Source: DATKCJ01 sp035513275
GTDB lineage: Bacteria > Verrucomicrobiota > Verrucomicrobiia > Opitutales > Opitutaceae
DNA length: 13,081 bases
Direction: 5' to 3'
NCBI GenBank assembly: GCA_035513275.1
Contig: DATKCJ010000438.1
Span: 1-13,081 of the forward strand
The notes beneath the pieces were generated by a model that did no database searches, was not told the DNA's origin, and saw only the letters and a program-made list of their open reading frames with translations. Below are positions 7,359 through 13,081 of the stretch, in pieces. Numbering within the stretch: position 1 is the stretch's first letter; every line of letters starts with the position of its first letter. Position numbers and translations under genes: made by a program.

Positions 7359-7436
7359 GACACGAATTGCACGAATTGGCTCGAATTGGATGCGATCCAT
7401 CAAGACCTCTTCGTTGAAATTCGTGGAATTCGTGTC
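7359..7436. repeat. inverted pair of ATTCGTG word arrays, family F
   Basis: GACACGAATTGCACGAATT (7359-7377) and AATTCGTGGAATTCGTGTC (7418-7436) are inverted with 18 of 19 positions complementary, around a 40-nt loop. The left arm extends as a third CTCGAATTGG unit. A hairpin here would begin 10 bases past the guaB stop and could affect guaB-purA read-through. No T-tract follows on the minus strand. Confidence 0.85.
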
Positions 7437-7446
7437 GAGTCCGTCC

Positions 7447-9021
7447 TCACGAGCCGGATTTCTGCGCTTTGATTTCGATCACGTCGTGCGGCGACGCTTC
7501 TTTCTGGCCGGCGTGGCTCACCTGGACGTAGCGCGCGCGCGCACGAAGTTGCTCGAGGTTTGCCGAGCCGAGGTAGCCCATTCCGGACTGCACGCCGCCA
7601 ATCAGTTCGGCGATGACGGTGTCGACGGAGCCCGAGTCCTCCTTGAGCGCCTCGATTCCCTCAGCGGTGTATTTGCGCGTCGTGTCCTTCTTGTCCTGAC
7701 CGTAGCGCGAGGCCGATCCTGCGTTCATCGCAGCGAGGCTCCCCATGCCACGGTATTGTTTGTAGCGTTTGCCGCCGATCTCGACGATCTCGCCCGGCGC
7801 CTCGATGCAGCCGGCGAGCAATCCGCCGCAGATGACCGCGTGGGCGAGCGTGAGAGCCTTCACGATGTCGCCCGATTTCACGATGCCGCCGTCGGCAATG
7901 ATGCTGACTCCCTTGCGCGCGGCGCCGCGGCTGGCGACGAAGAGCGCGGTGAGCTGCGGTATGCCGACGCCGGCGACGACTCGCGTCGTGCAGATCGAGC
8001 CGGGGCCCTGGCCGATCTTGATCGCATTGGCGCCGCAATCCGCGAGGAACTCGACCCCGGCGGCGCTCGTGACGTTGCCGGCGATGATCGTGAGATCGGG
8101 ATAGGCGTGGCGGATGAGGTGCACCATTTCGCCTACACCTTTCGTGTGGCCGTGTGCGGTGGAGACGGCGACTGCGTCGACGTGCTCCTCGACTAGATTC
8201 GCGACGTGCTCGAGGATGCGCGCGCGGTCGAGCGCGCCGTCGGGCGTGCGCACGGGCGCGATGGCCGCGCCTGCGAGGAGCCGGAAGGATGCATCGCGCG
8301 CGGGCTTCCGTGAGGAGCGCGCTTCGCCGACGATCCGCTCGACGTCGGTGCTGGTAACGAGGCCGCGCAGCGATCCGTCGGTCGCGACGACGAGCATCTT
8401 GTGGATGCCGACATTGTCGTTGAAGAAGCGATCGGCGGTCTTGATCGGATCGTTGCCGATGGATTTCTCGTCGACCGTGCGCAGGTGGTTGCGCGGTGTC
8501 ATCACCTCGGCGACGGTCTTCGCGCGGTAGCGCTCCTTCACGAGGTTGCCGCCGAGCAGACCCGCGAGTTTGCCGTCGGCGTCGACGACCGGGAAGGTGC
8601 GGAACGCGTAGCTCTTCTCTTCAACGAGTGCGAGGACATCGCCAATCGTGTGCGAAGGCTGGACGGTGATTGGATCCTGAATAAGGCCGTGGACATGGCG
8701 CTTCACGCGGGCGACTTGCTTCACCTGGTCGCGTTGGGACATGTTTGCGTGAATGAGGCCGAGTCCGCCGTTGAGCGCCATGGCGATCGCCATGCGCGCT
8801 TCGGTGACGGTGTCCATATCCGACGAGATGATCGGAATCTGGAGCGCGACCGACTCGGAGAGTGACGTGGCGAGGTCGGTGTCGCGCGGAAGGATCTCGG
8901 AATAGAGAGTGCCGAGTGAGACGTCGTCGTAGGTGAGTGCGACCGGGACGCTTGCCGGGAAGAACTTGTCGGCGGGAAGGAAGAACGTGCTGTCCGTGTG
9001 GGACGTATCCGCGTTGCTCAT
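7447..9021 (-). CDS. guaB: inosine-5'-monophosphate dehydrogenase
   Basis: IMPDH oxidises IMP to XMP with NAD+, the rate-limiting step to GMP. The 524-residue protein has the usual order. The N-terminal barrel part has LTYDDVSLG and SSDMDTVTEA (66-75). Two CBS domains follow (about 113-235), which bind nucleotides and tune activity. The second barrel part has the catalytic loop GPGSICTTR (Cys344), IADGG (375-379), YRGMGS (423-428), the flap Arg-Tyr in SASRYGQ (R439, Y440) and AEGIE (453-457). An unusual point: the NAD-ribose-contacting Asp of the VDTAHGH motif is Ser here (VSTAHGH, S287). IMPDH was preferred over GMP reductase because the flap Arg-Tyr and RVVAGVGIPQ are present. The start ATG 9021 was chosen because the 44 in-frame codons upstream translate repeats. 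purA follows downstream on the same strand. Confidence 0.95.
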   Translation of the reverse strand: MSNADTSHTDSTFFLPADKFFPASVPVALTYDDVSLGTLYSEILPRDTDLATSLSESVALQIPIISSDMDTVTEARMAIAMALNGGLGLIHANMSQRDQVKQVARVKRHVHGLIQDPITVQPSHTIGDVLALVEEKSYAFRTFPVVDADGKLAGLLGGNLVKERYRAKTVAEVMTPRNHLRTVDEKSIGNDPIKTADRFFNDNVGIHKMLVVATDGSLRGLVTSTDVERIVGEARSSRKPARDASFRLLAGAAIAPVRTPDGALDRARILEHVANLVEEHVDAVAVSTAHGHTKGVGEMVHLIRHAYPDLTIIAGNVTSAAGVEFLADCGANAIKIGQGPGSICTTRVVAGVGIPQLTALFVASRGAARKGVSIIADGGIVKSGDIVKALTLAHAVICGGLLAGCIEAPGEIVEIGGKRYKQYRGMGSLAAMNAGSASRYGQDKKDTTRKYTAEGIEALKEDSGSVDTVIAELIGGVQSGMGYLGSANLEQLRARARYVQVSHAGQKEASPHDVIEIKAQKSGS

Positions 9022-9080
9022 GAGGCAGCATACGCTTTCGAAACGACCGGAGGGTTTCAACGAGAAACTGGAGGCGAGAG

Positions 9081-9123
9081 ACCACATGACTACGGACCAC
9101 GGGACCAAAGGACCACAGACCAG
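9081..9123 (-). repeat. word array, family D (inverted copy)
   Basis: The minus strand reads a run of GTGGTCC and GTAGTC words, including CCCGTGGTCCGTAGTC, which also occurs in the array at 2476-2521. It is the inverted relative of that array. It ends 9 bases before the family A copy. Confidence 0.8.
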
Positions 9124-9132
9124 AAAGCGTGA

Positions 9133-9158
9133 ACCACAGAGGCACAGAGACACGGAGA
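9133..9158 (+). repeat. 8-nt word array, family A
   Basis: Units ACCACAGA, GGCACAGA and GACACGGA, then GA. This is the most regular of the three full copies. A partial copy in the opposite orientation (9271-9289) closes the spacer about 110 bases later. Confidence 0.88.
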
Positions 9159-9200
9159 ACTGGAAGGAAAACCTCGGAGTTCGCTGCTTTGTGATTCTCT

Positions 9201-9228
9201 GGAGCTTGGATGTTGGAGCCTGGAGCTT
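9201..9228 (+). repeat. 7-nt word array, family B (four units)
   Basis: Units GGAGCTT, GGATGTT, GGAGCCT and GGAGCTT. It is 26/28 identical to the inverted array at 2095-2122, with the same unit order. Confidence 0.88.
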
Positions 9229-9246
9229 CGGCCCATTCTCCCGCCC

Positions 9247-9289
9247 CTCACTCCTTCATTCCCTGACTCCCTTTCTGTGCCCCTGTGGT
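9247..9289 (+). repeat. 8-nt TCATTCC-type word array running into an inverted family A copy
   Basis: Three 8-nt units (CTCACTCC, TTCATTCC, CTGACTCC) at 9247-9270 are followed without a gap by 9271-9289. That stretch reads ACCACAGGGGCACAGAAAG on the minus strand, a shortened family A copy. Confidence 0.75.
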
Positions 9290-9319
9290 GCACTTCTCCG
9301 GGAATCGGGCTTTGCAAGG

Positions 9320-10228
9320 ATGGGGCGGACGGGCAAAATCGCCCGAATGGCCGGGGAGCCTCATCCTCTCGACAACGCGATGCGCCTCAGTCTTTGGGGA
9401 GGGCTGGTCGCGACGGTGCTCGCGGTCGTGAAGATCCTAGCGGGTTGGCTGGGAAACTCGTTTGCGCTCATCGCCGACGGGCTGGAATCTTGCATGGACA
9501 TCCTCTACGGCGCGGCGGCGTGGGGCGGCTACCGGCTCGCGCGCCGTCCCGCGGACGAGAATCACCGCTTCGGGCATGGCAAGGCCGAGTCGCTCATGGC
9601 GCTCGCCGTTTCGCTCGTGCTGCTCTCGGGCGCTGCCGCCCTGGCGTGGGCGAGCGTGCAGGAGATCCGGCACCCGCACGTGGGGCCCGCGCCGTTCACG
9701 CTCGCGGTGCTCGTCGTCGTGGTCGCGGTTAAGGAGTTTCTCTTCCGGCGCGTGTTGCGCGAAGCGCGCGCAAGCGGCAGCGTGGCGGTGAGCGCGGACG
9801 CGTGGCACCACCGCTCGGACGCGCTGACGTCCGCCACAGCGTTCATCGGGATTTTTCTCGCGCTTGCAGGCGGCGAAGGATGGGAGTCCGCCGACGACTG
9901 GGCCGCGCTCGCCGCGTGCGTCGTGATCGCTGCCAATGGTGTTTCGATCCTCCGACGCTCGTTGCACGAAATCATGGACACAGCGCCACCCGGCGAGACC
10001 GAGGCGCGCGTGCGCAAGCTCGTGCTCGCGGTGCCAGGCGTGGCAGGCGTGGAGAAAACGCGTCTGCGTCGCAGCGGATCGACGCTGTTCATCGACATCC
10101 ATGTGGAGGTCGAGGGCACGCTCAGCGTGAGCGAAGGACACAGGATCGCGCATGAAGCGAAGGACGCACTCGGCGCGGGCGGCATCGGGCTCGTCGATGT
10201 GGACGTGCACATCGAGCCGGCGCCCTGA
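9320..10228 (+). CDS. cation diffusion facilitator (CDF) family metal transporter
   Basis: CDF proteins are inner-membrane divalent-metal/proton antiporters that export Zn, Fe, Mn, Co or similar ions. The 302-residue protein has the expected hydrophobic segments. In the second it has LIADGLESCMD (50-60), supplying the site A acid pair E56 and D60. HRFGHGKAE (82-90) is a CDF hallmark. HHRSD (163-167) supplies the HxxxD of site A in the fifth segment. A HEIMDTAPPGE linker (216-226) leads to a cytosolic C-terminal domain (about 227-302) ending DVHIEP. The Glu in the first half of site A, rather than His or Asp, leaves the metal unassigned. Start choice: ATG 9320 or ATG 9347 (MAGEPHP) are both plausible; the frame further upstream is word repeats. 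It is transcribed away from guaB; no metal regulator is adjacent. Confidence 0.93.
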   Translation: MGRTGKIARMAGEPHPLDNAMRLSLWGGLVATVLAVVKILAGWLGNSFALIADGLESCMDILYGAAAWGGYRLARRPADENHRFGHGKAESLMALAVSLVLLSGAAALAWASVQEIRHPHVGPAPFTLAVLVVVVAVKEFLFRRVLREARASGSVAVSADAWHHRSDALTSATAFIGIFLALAGGEGWESADDWAALAACVVIAANGVSILRRSLHEIMDTAPPGETEARVRKLVLAVPGVAGVEKTRLRRSGSTLFIDIHVEVEGTLSVSEGHRIAHEAKDALGAGGIGLVDVDVHIEPAP

Positions 10229-10233
10229 CAAAT

Positions 10234-10261
10234 GCGGATTGGGGATTGCGGATTGCGGAAT
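10234..10261 (+). repeat. 7-nt word array, family C (four units)
   Basis: Units GCGGATT, GGGGATT, GCGGATT and GCGGAAT lie 5 bases after the transporter stop. The related inverted array is at 2422-2449. Both are near the sequence GAGACATT, although on opposite sides of the array. Confidence 0.82.
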
Positions 10262-10331
10262 TGAGAGACATTGGGCGAGGACTTCCTCCGCGAGTGCTCG
10301 CCTGCGGGAGCGGATGGGGCAGAGTCGATGA

Positions 10332-10898
10332 ATGAAATCACTGTTGATTTGTGTGGCCTTGCTTGTGTCGCTCCCGCTGGTGACTACCGGGTCGCCGCAG
10401 GATGAGTTTTGGAACAACCTGCGCGCTCTTTGCGGAAAAGCCTTCGAGGGACGCGTCGTTGAGGGCTCAGCGGCCACCGATGCGATGTTCAAGGACAAGG
10501 TGCTCGTCATGCACGTCCGCGCGTGCGGCGACGACGAGATCCGGATTCCGTTTCACGTCGGGGAAAACCGCTCGCGCACCTGGGTGCTCACGCGCACAGC
10601 CGGGGGCATTCGCCTCAAGCACGATCATCGCCACGAGGACGGCTCCGAAGACGACATCACTCGATACGGCGGCGATACGTCGGACGAAGGCACTGCGGAG
10701 CAGCAGGAATTTCCCGCCGACGAGTTCACGGCCGGTCTCATTCCCGCGGCGAAGACGAATATTTGGACGATGATCGTCGAACCAGGAAAGACCTTCGGCT
10801 ACGGGCTGCGGCGTGAAGCGGAAAACCGGCGTTTTCGCGTCGAGTTCGACCTCACGCGACCTGTGTCCGCGCCGCCGGCACCTTGGGGCAGCGAGTGA
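10332..10898 (+). CDS. small secreted protein of unknown function
   Basis: This 188-residue protein begins with a clear signal peptide (MKSLLICVALLVSLPLVTTG, likely cut near residue 20), so it is probably exported. The mature part is polar and well composed for a folded domain: FWNNLRALCGKAFEGRVVEG (26-45), VLVMHVRACGDDEIRIPFHVG (58-78), SRTWVLTR (81-88), then a conserved-looking charged patch KHDHRHEDGSED (96-107), and late strands NIWTMIVEPG and RRFRVEFDL. Two cysteines (C34, C65) could form a disulfide, and the His/Asp patch might bind metal, but both are inference. I recall similar uncharacterised proteins in other Gram-negative bacteria but cannot assign a function. The start ATG 10332 lies 103 bases after the transporter; the stop is 9 bases from the opposing menE stop. 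Confidence 0.82.
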   Translation: MKSLLICVALLVSLPLVTTGSPQDEFWNNLRALCGKAFEGRVVEGSAATDAMFKDKVLVMHVRACGDDEIRIPFHVGENRSRTWVLTRTAGGIRLKHDHRHEDGSEDDITRYGGDTSDEGTAEQQEFPADEFTAGLIPAAKTNIWTMIVEPGKTFGYGLRREAENRRFRVEFDLTRPVSAPPAPWGSE

Positions 10899-10907
10899 GA
10901 CTACGCT

Positions 10908-12242
10908 TCAATGCTCCATCAACAGCTCTCGAAGCAGGGCGCGGTTGACCTTGCCGGCATCGTTAACCGGCCAGTCGGCGATGGGCACCCAGAGCCGCGG
11001 GAGCTTGATTGAACCCAGCGAAGCTCGCAGCGCACTCTCAAGCGCAGCGATGTCGGGCTCGGCAGCGGAGGGGTAGAGCGCGGCCACGGTCTCGCCCCAC
11101 TCGGGATCGGGCGCGCCTGCGACGACCACGTCCTGCAATTGACCGGTTGCGCGAATCGCCGCCTCGACCTCGGCGGGATGAATCTTCTCGCCGCCACTGT
11201 TGATCACCGCATCGGCCCGGCCGATCACCGTGAGACGGCCCAAGTCGTCGAGCACGCCGATGTCCTCGGTGGCCAGCACCAGGATGTGCTCGGGCCTTGG
11301 CCAATAGCCCTCGTAGAGCGACGCCGACTTGATGATGATCCGGCCGGGTTCGCCTGCGGAGCACTCGAGGCCGGTGTCGAGATCGGCGATCCGGATCACG
11401 GCATGCGGAAGCGCGTGGCCGCAGTTGCGCGCACCCGCGAGGAATTCCGCGGGCTTGAGCGCGGCCACGAGCGCCGCAGTTTCCGTGGAACCGTAGACGA
11501 CCGATACCGGGATTTGCGCATCGCGCGCGCTCGCCAGCAAATGTGTGCCTGCCGGACCGCCGCCGACCATCACCGCGCGGAACTCGCGCAGCCACCGGCG
11601 CGCGGGCGCGGAGTTGACCAGCCGGTGAAGTTGCGCGGGCACAAGTGAGATCGTCCAGTTTGGACCGACCTCGGGAAACGCGCCGCCTTCGACCGATTTC
11701 CAATCGGCGCAAAGCACCTCGCCCCCCGAGGCGATCGCGCGCACCACTTGTTGCACTCCGCCGATGTGATGCACAGGCAGCACGCATACGCTCGAGACCA
11801 CGCGCGTGCCGAAGTGCACGCGAAGCGCGTCGGCAGCCGCGAAAAGCGAATCAGCCGTGTGAATCGCGAATCGCATGCGACCCGACGTGCCGCCGGTCGC
11901 GATCATCATCCGCCCGTCGCCGAACAGCGGCCCGTCACCGGGCGGCCGGAGGTGCCGCTCGGAACCATCGTGACTGAAGAAGACCTCAGGTTGCGCAATC
12001 TCGAGCGCCGCCTCCCAATCGGTGGCGCTCCAGCGGTGATTCGCGAGAAAGACATGATCGCCACGCGCGAGCGCAGTGAATGCCGCGGCGAAGAAGCGCA
12101 CCGGTTCGGAGTCCGCCACCCACACGCGCAGAGGCGGTGGCGCCGATGCGTCGAGATACTTGCGGCAGTTCGCGGCATGCGCCCGCCAGTCGCCCCCTTG
12201 GGCGGAGCGGACAGCAGGCATGGTGAGCGCCTCCTCGATCAT
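10908..12242 (-). CDS. menE: o-succinylbenzoate--CoA ligase (acyl-adenylate-forming enzyme)
   Basis: MenE activates o-succinylbenzoate with ATP and attaches CoA, the step after MenC in menaquinone (vitamin K2) synthesis. The 444-residue protein is a compact ANL-superfamily enzyme. Motifs seen are a phosphate loop TGGTSGR (116-122), the YGSTET adenine motif (250-255), the ribose-binding Asp in TEDIG (325-329), VIGRADAVINSGGEKI (339-354, hinge region) and the C-terminal catalytic Lys in NDAGK (427-431). The phosphate loop has TGGTSGRMRF where TSGTTGKPK is usual, so its lysine is absent. The start was placed at ATG 12242 because this ATG overlaps the menC TGA as ATGA, a common coupling arrangement; an alternative in-frame ATG at 12260 would add six residues. 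No Shine-Dalgarno favours either. The assignment rests on the ANL motifs plus adjacency to menC. Confidence 0.9.
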   Translation of the reverse strand: MIEEALTMPAVRSAQGGDWRAHAANCRKYLDASAPPPLRVWVADSEPVRFFAAAFTALARGDHVFLANHRWSATDWEAALEIAQPEVFFSHDGSERHLRPPGDGPLFGDGRMMIATGGTSGRMRFAIHTADSLFAAADALRVHFGTRVVSSVCVLPVHHIGGVQQVVRAIASGGEVLCADWKSVEGGAFPEVGPNWTISLVPAQLHRLVNSAPARRWLREFRAVMVGGGPAGTHLLASARDAQIPVSVVYGSTETAALVAALKPAEFLAGARNCGHALPHAVIRIADLDTGLECSAGEPGRIIIKSASLYEGYWPRPEHILVLATEDIGVLDDLGRLTVIGRADAVINSGGEKIHPAEVEAAIRATGQLQDVVVAGAPDPEWGETVAALYPSAAEPDIAALESALRASLGSIKLPRLWVPIADWPVNDAGKVNRALLRELLMEH

Positions 12243-13081
12243 CGCGAGAGATGAGTCCATGGGTCGAGAGTGGGCGTGAGCAGCTTCGCGGATGCGATCG
12301 GCGTCGCCTCGGGCGGATTCAACAGCTCGTCGACGAGTATGTTGCCCGCGCCGAAGCCGAGTGCGCGTCGCGCACCCGCGTGCCCGAGCGCGAATCGCAG
12401 CGCGGCGTGCCAGCCGACCGTCGTCTCGAGTGCAGTCGAGAACACCGCGTCGGCTTTCGAATCAGTGAGCAGTTTGCGCAACTGAGCTGGATCGCCTGCG
12501 AGCGAGGGCTTCACAACGACCACACCCGGCCAGCCTGCCTCGAGCCAGCGCCAGAGTTCGCCGGGAGGTGTCACAGACTCATCGAGCGCAATCAGCCAGG
12601 GATATGCGGTGCCGATCTCGAGCAGCGCTGCGTCGTCGCCACGCGGGAACGGTTGCTCGATGAACTCGACCGGCATGCCGTCGCACGCGTCGATCCAGAC
12701 GCGAGCGGTGCCGCGGTCCCACGCGCCATTTGCGTCGAGCCGCAGCATCACGCCTGTCGGGAGCACATCGACGAGCTTGCGCAGGATCGCAATCTCCGAG
12801 TCCTCGTCGTCGACGCCAACTTTCCACTTGAGTCGCGTGAAGCCGCGGGCCGCCGCACGCTCCGCGGCGGCGATCGCCTCGAATCTCGCGGGGAGGAGGC
12901 ACGCTACTTCGCAACGGCGGAATGGGTCGGGGCCCGATTTGCCGCGAACGGTCTCCATCGCGGATCCGAATGCAAACCGGCAGCACGGCAGCGCCTCGCT
13001 AATCTCCTCAATCCATCCGTCCTCAATCTTCGGGCCGAGCGAGTGGCACAAGTCGTGCGCCTGCGCGAGCGTTTCGGTGCC
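12239..13081 (-). CDS. menC: o-succinylbenzoate synthase, N-terminus outside window
   Basis: MenC dehydrates SHCHC to o-succinylbenzoate in the cytoplasm for menaquinone synthesis. The 280 residues present include the whole enolase-superfamily barrel; the missing N-terminal capping part is probably about 40-60 residues. Counting from the window edge, the catalytic lysine pair is K85 and K87 (LKWKVG), the three metal-binding acids are D116 (LRLDANG), E142 (FIEQPF) and D167 (ALDES), and the second catalytic lysine is K191 (VVVKPSLAG). The segment FSTALETTVG follows, as in MenC. The frame is open to base 13081 with no start; the first residues read GTETLAQAHD, which resembles the MenC GxETLxxA region, so the gene continues to the right. 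Its TGA overlaps the menE ATG. All the key residues are present, so the enzyme should be active. Confidence 0.92.
   Translation of the reverse strand, partial: GTETLAQAHDLCHSLGPKIEDGWIEEISEALPCCRFAFGSAMETVRGKSGPDPFRRCEVACLLPARFEAIAAAERAAARGFTRLKWKVGVDDEDSEIAILRKLVDVLPTGVMLRLDANGAWDRGTARVWIDACDGMPVEFIEQPFPRGDDAALLEIGTAYPWLIALDESVTPPGELWRWLEAGWPGVVVVKPSLAGDPAQLRKLLTDSKADAVFSTALETTVGWHAALRFALGHAGARRALGFGAGNILVDELLNPPEATPIASAKLLTPTLDPWTHLSR

Larger units (their letters stand above)
9022..9319. other. 298-bp divergent spacer between guaB and the transporter, composed largely of word arrays
   Basis: This spacer should contain the guaB promoter (-) and the transporter promoter (+). About half of it is word repeats: family D inverted (9081-9123), A (9133-9158), B (9201-9228), a TCATTCC-type array (9247-9278) and a partial inverted A copy (9271-9289). 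It stays open in the transporter frame and the guaB frame, but the translations are of repeats. Near guaB a TTGAAA and a TATGCT occur on the minus strand with 22-bp spacing, too wide for a confident promoter. Confidence 0.65.

Noticed and set aside
7447..9021. GMP reductase or a GuaB1-type relative instead of IMPDH
   Set aside because: The flap Arg-Tyr (R439, Y440), the GPGSICTTRVVAGVGIPQ loop and YRGMGS fit IMPDH. GMP reductases differ in the loop after the Cys and lack the flap Arg-Tyr.
9022..9061. A sigma70-like promoter for guaB (TTGAAA and TATGCT on the minus strand)
   Set aside because: The spacing is 22 bp instead of about 17, so the pair is not convincing.
10274..10302. Small hairpins (GCGAG/CTCGC and GAGGA/TCCTC) between the transporter and the secreted protein
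   Set aside because: Short arms, overlapping alternatives and no T-tract; not distinguishable from chance in GC-rich sequence.
9437..10510. Long minus-strand frame (357 codons) opposite the transporter
   Set aside because: The plus frame encodes a complete CDF protein; the minus translation is His/Arg rich shadow sequence.

Overview
The window is a GC-rich stretch of a bacterial chromosome, most likely from the Verrucomicrobiota (Opitutaceae-like). That placement is inferred from four things: an exosortase-sorted PEP-CTERM protein, a cysteine-free Ig-repeat protein, a GH144-type glucanase, and intergenic spacers packed with short 7-10 nt word repeats of a kind I associate with that phylum. 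Few start codons have a recognisable Shine-Dalgarno sequence, so most starts were chosen by homology. No tRNA, rRNA, CRISPR array, transposase or prophage gene was seen.

Layout. Positions 1-468 (+) hold the C-terminal end of an Ig-like repeat protein. It converges on a secreted glucoamylase/beta-1,2-glucanase-like enzyme (569-1918, -). A 619-bp spacer rich in word repeats follows, then a full-length RecQ helicase (2538-4427, -). A 306-bp spacer with three small hairpins leads into a PEP-CTERM protein (4734-5552, +), which ends at a strong intrinsic terminator (5577-5617). Next come two purine genes on the minus strand, transcribed guaB then purA: guaB (7447-9021) is IMP dehydrogenase and purA (5683-7248) is a long, divergent adenylosuccinate synthetase. 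Together they form the two arms leaving IMP, towards GMP and AMP. A composite repeat spacer separates guaB from a divergently transcribed cation diffusion facilitator (9320-10228, +). A small secreted protein of unknown function (10332-10898, +) follows. The window closes with two overlapping minus-strand menaquinone genes: menC (o-succinylbenzoate synthase, running off the right edge) and menE (o-succinylbenzoate-CoA ligase).

How the genes relate. Two units are functionally coherent: guaB-purA, and menC-menE, which perform consecutive steps and overlap by ATGA. The other genes look like independent transcription units.

The most unusual signal is non-coding. Four of the inter-gene spacers carry short arrays of 7-10 nt words. 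The same word families recur in different spacers and in both orientations. Two of the 28-nt arrays, 7 kb apart and inverted, agree at 26 of 28 positions. These arrays also create false N-terminal extensions of the guaB, purA and transporter reading frames.
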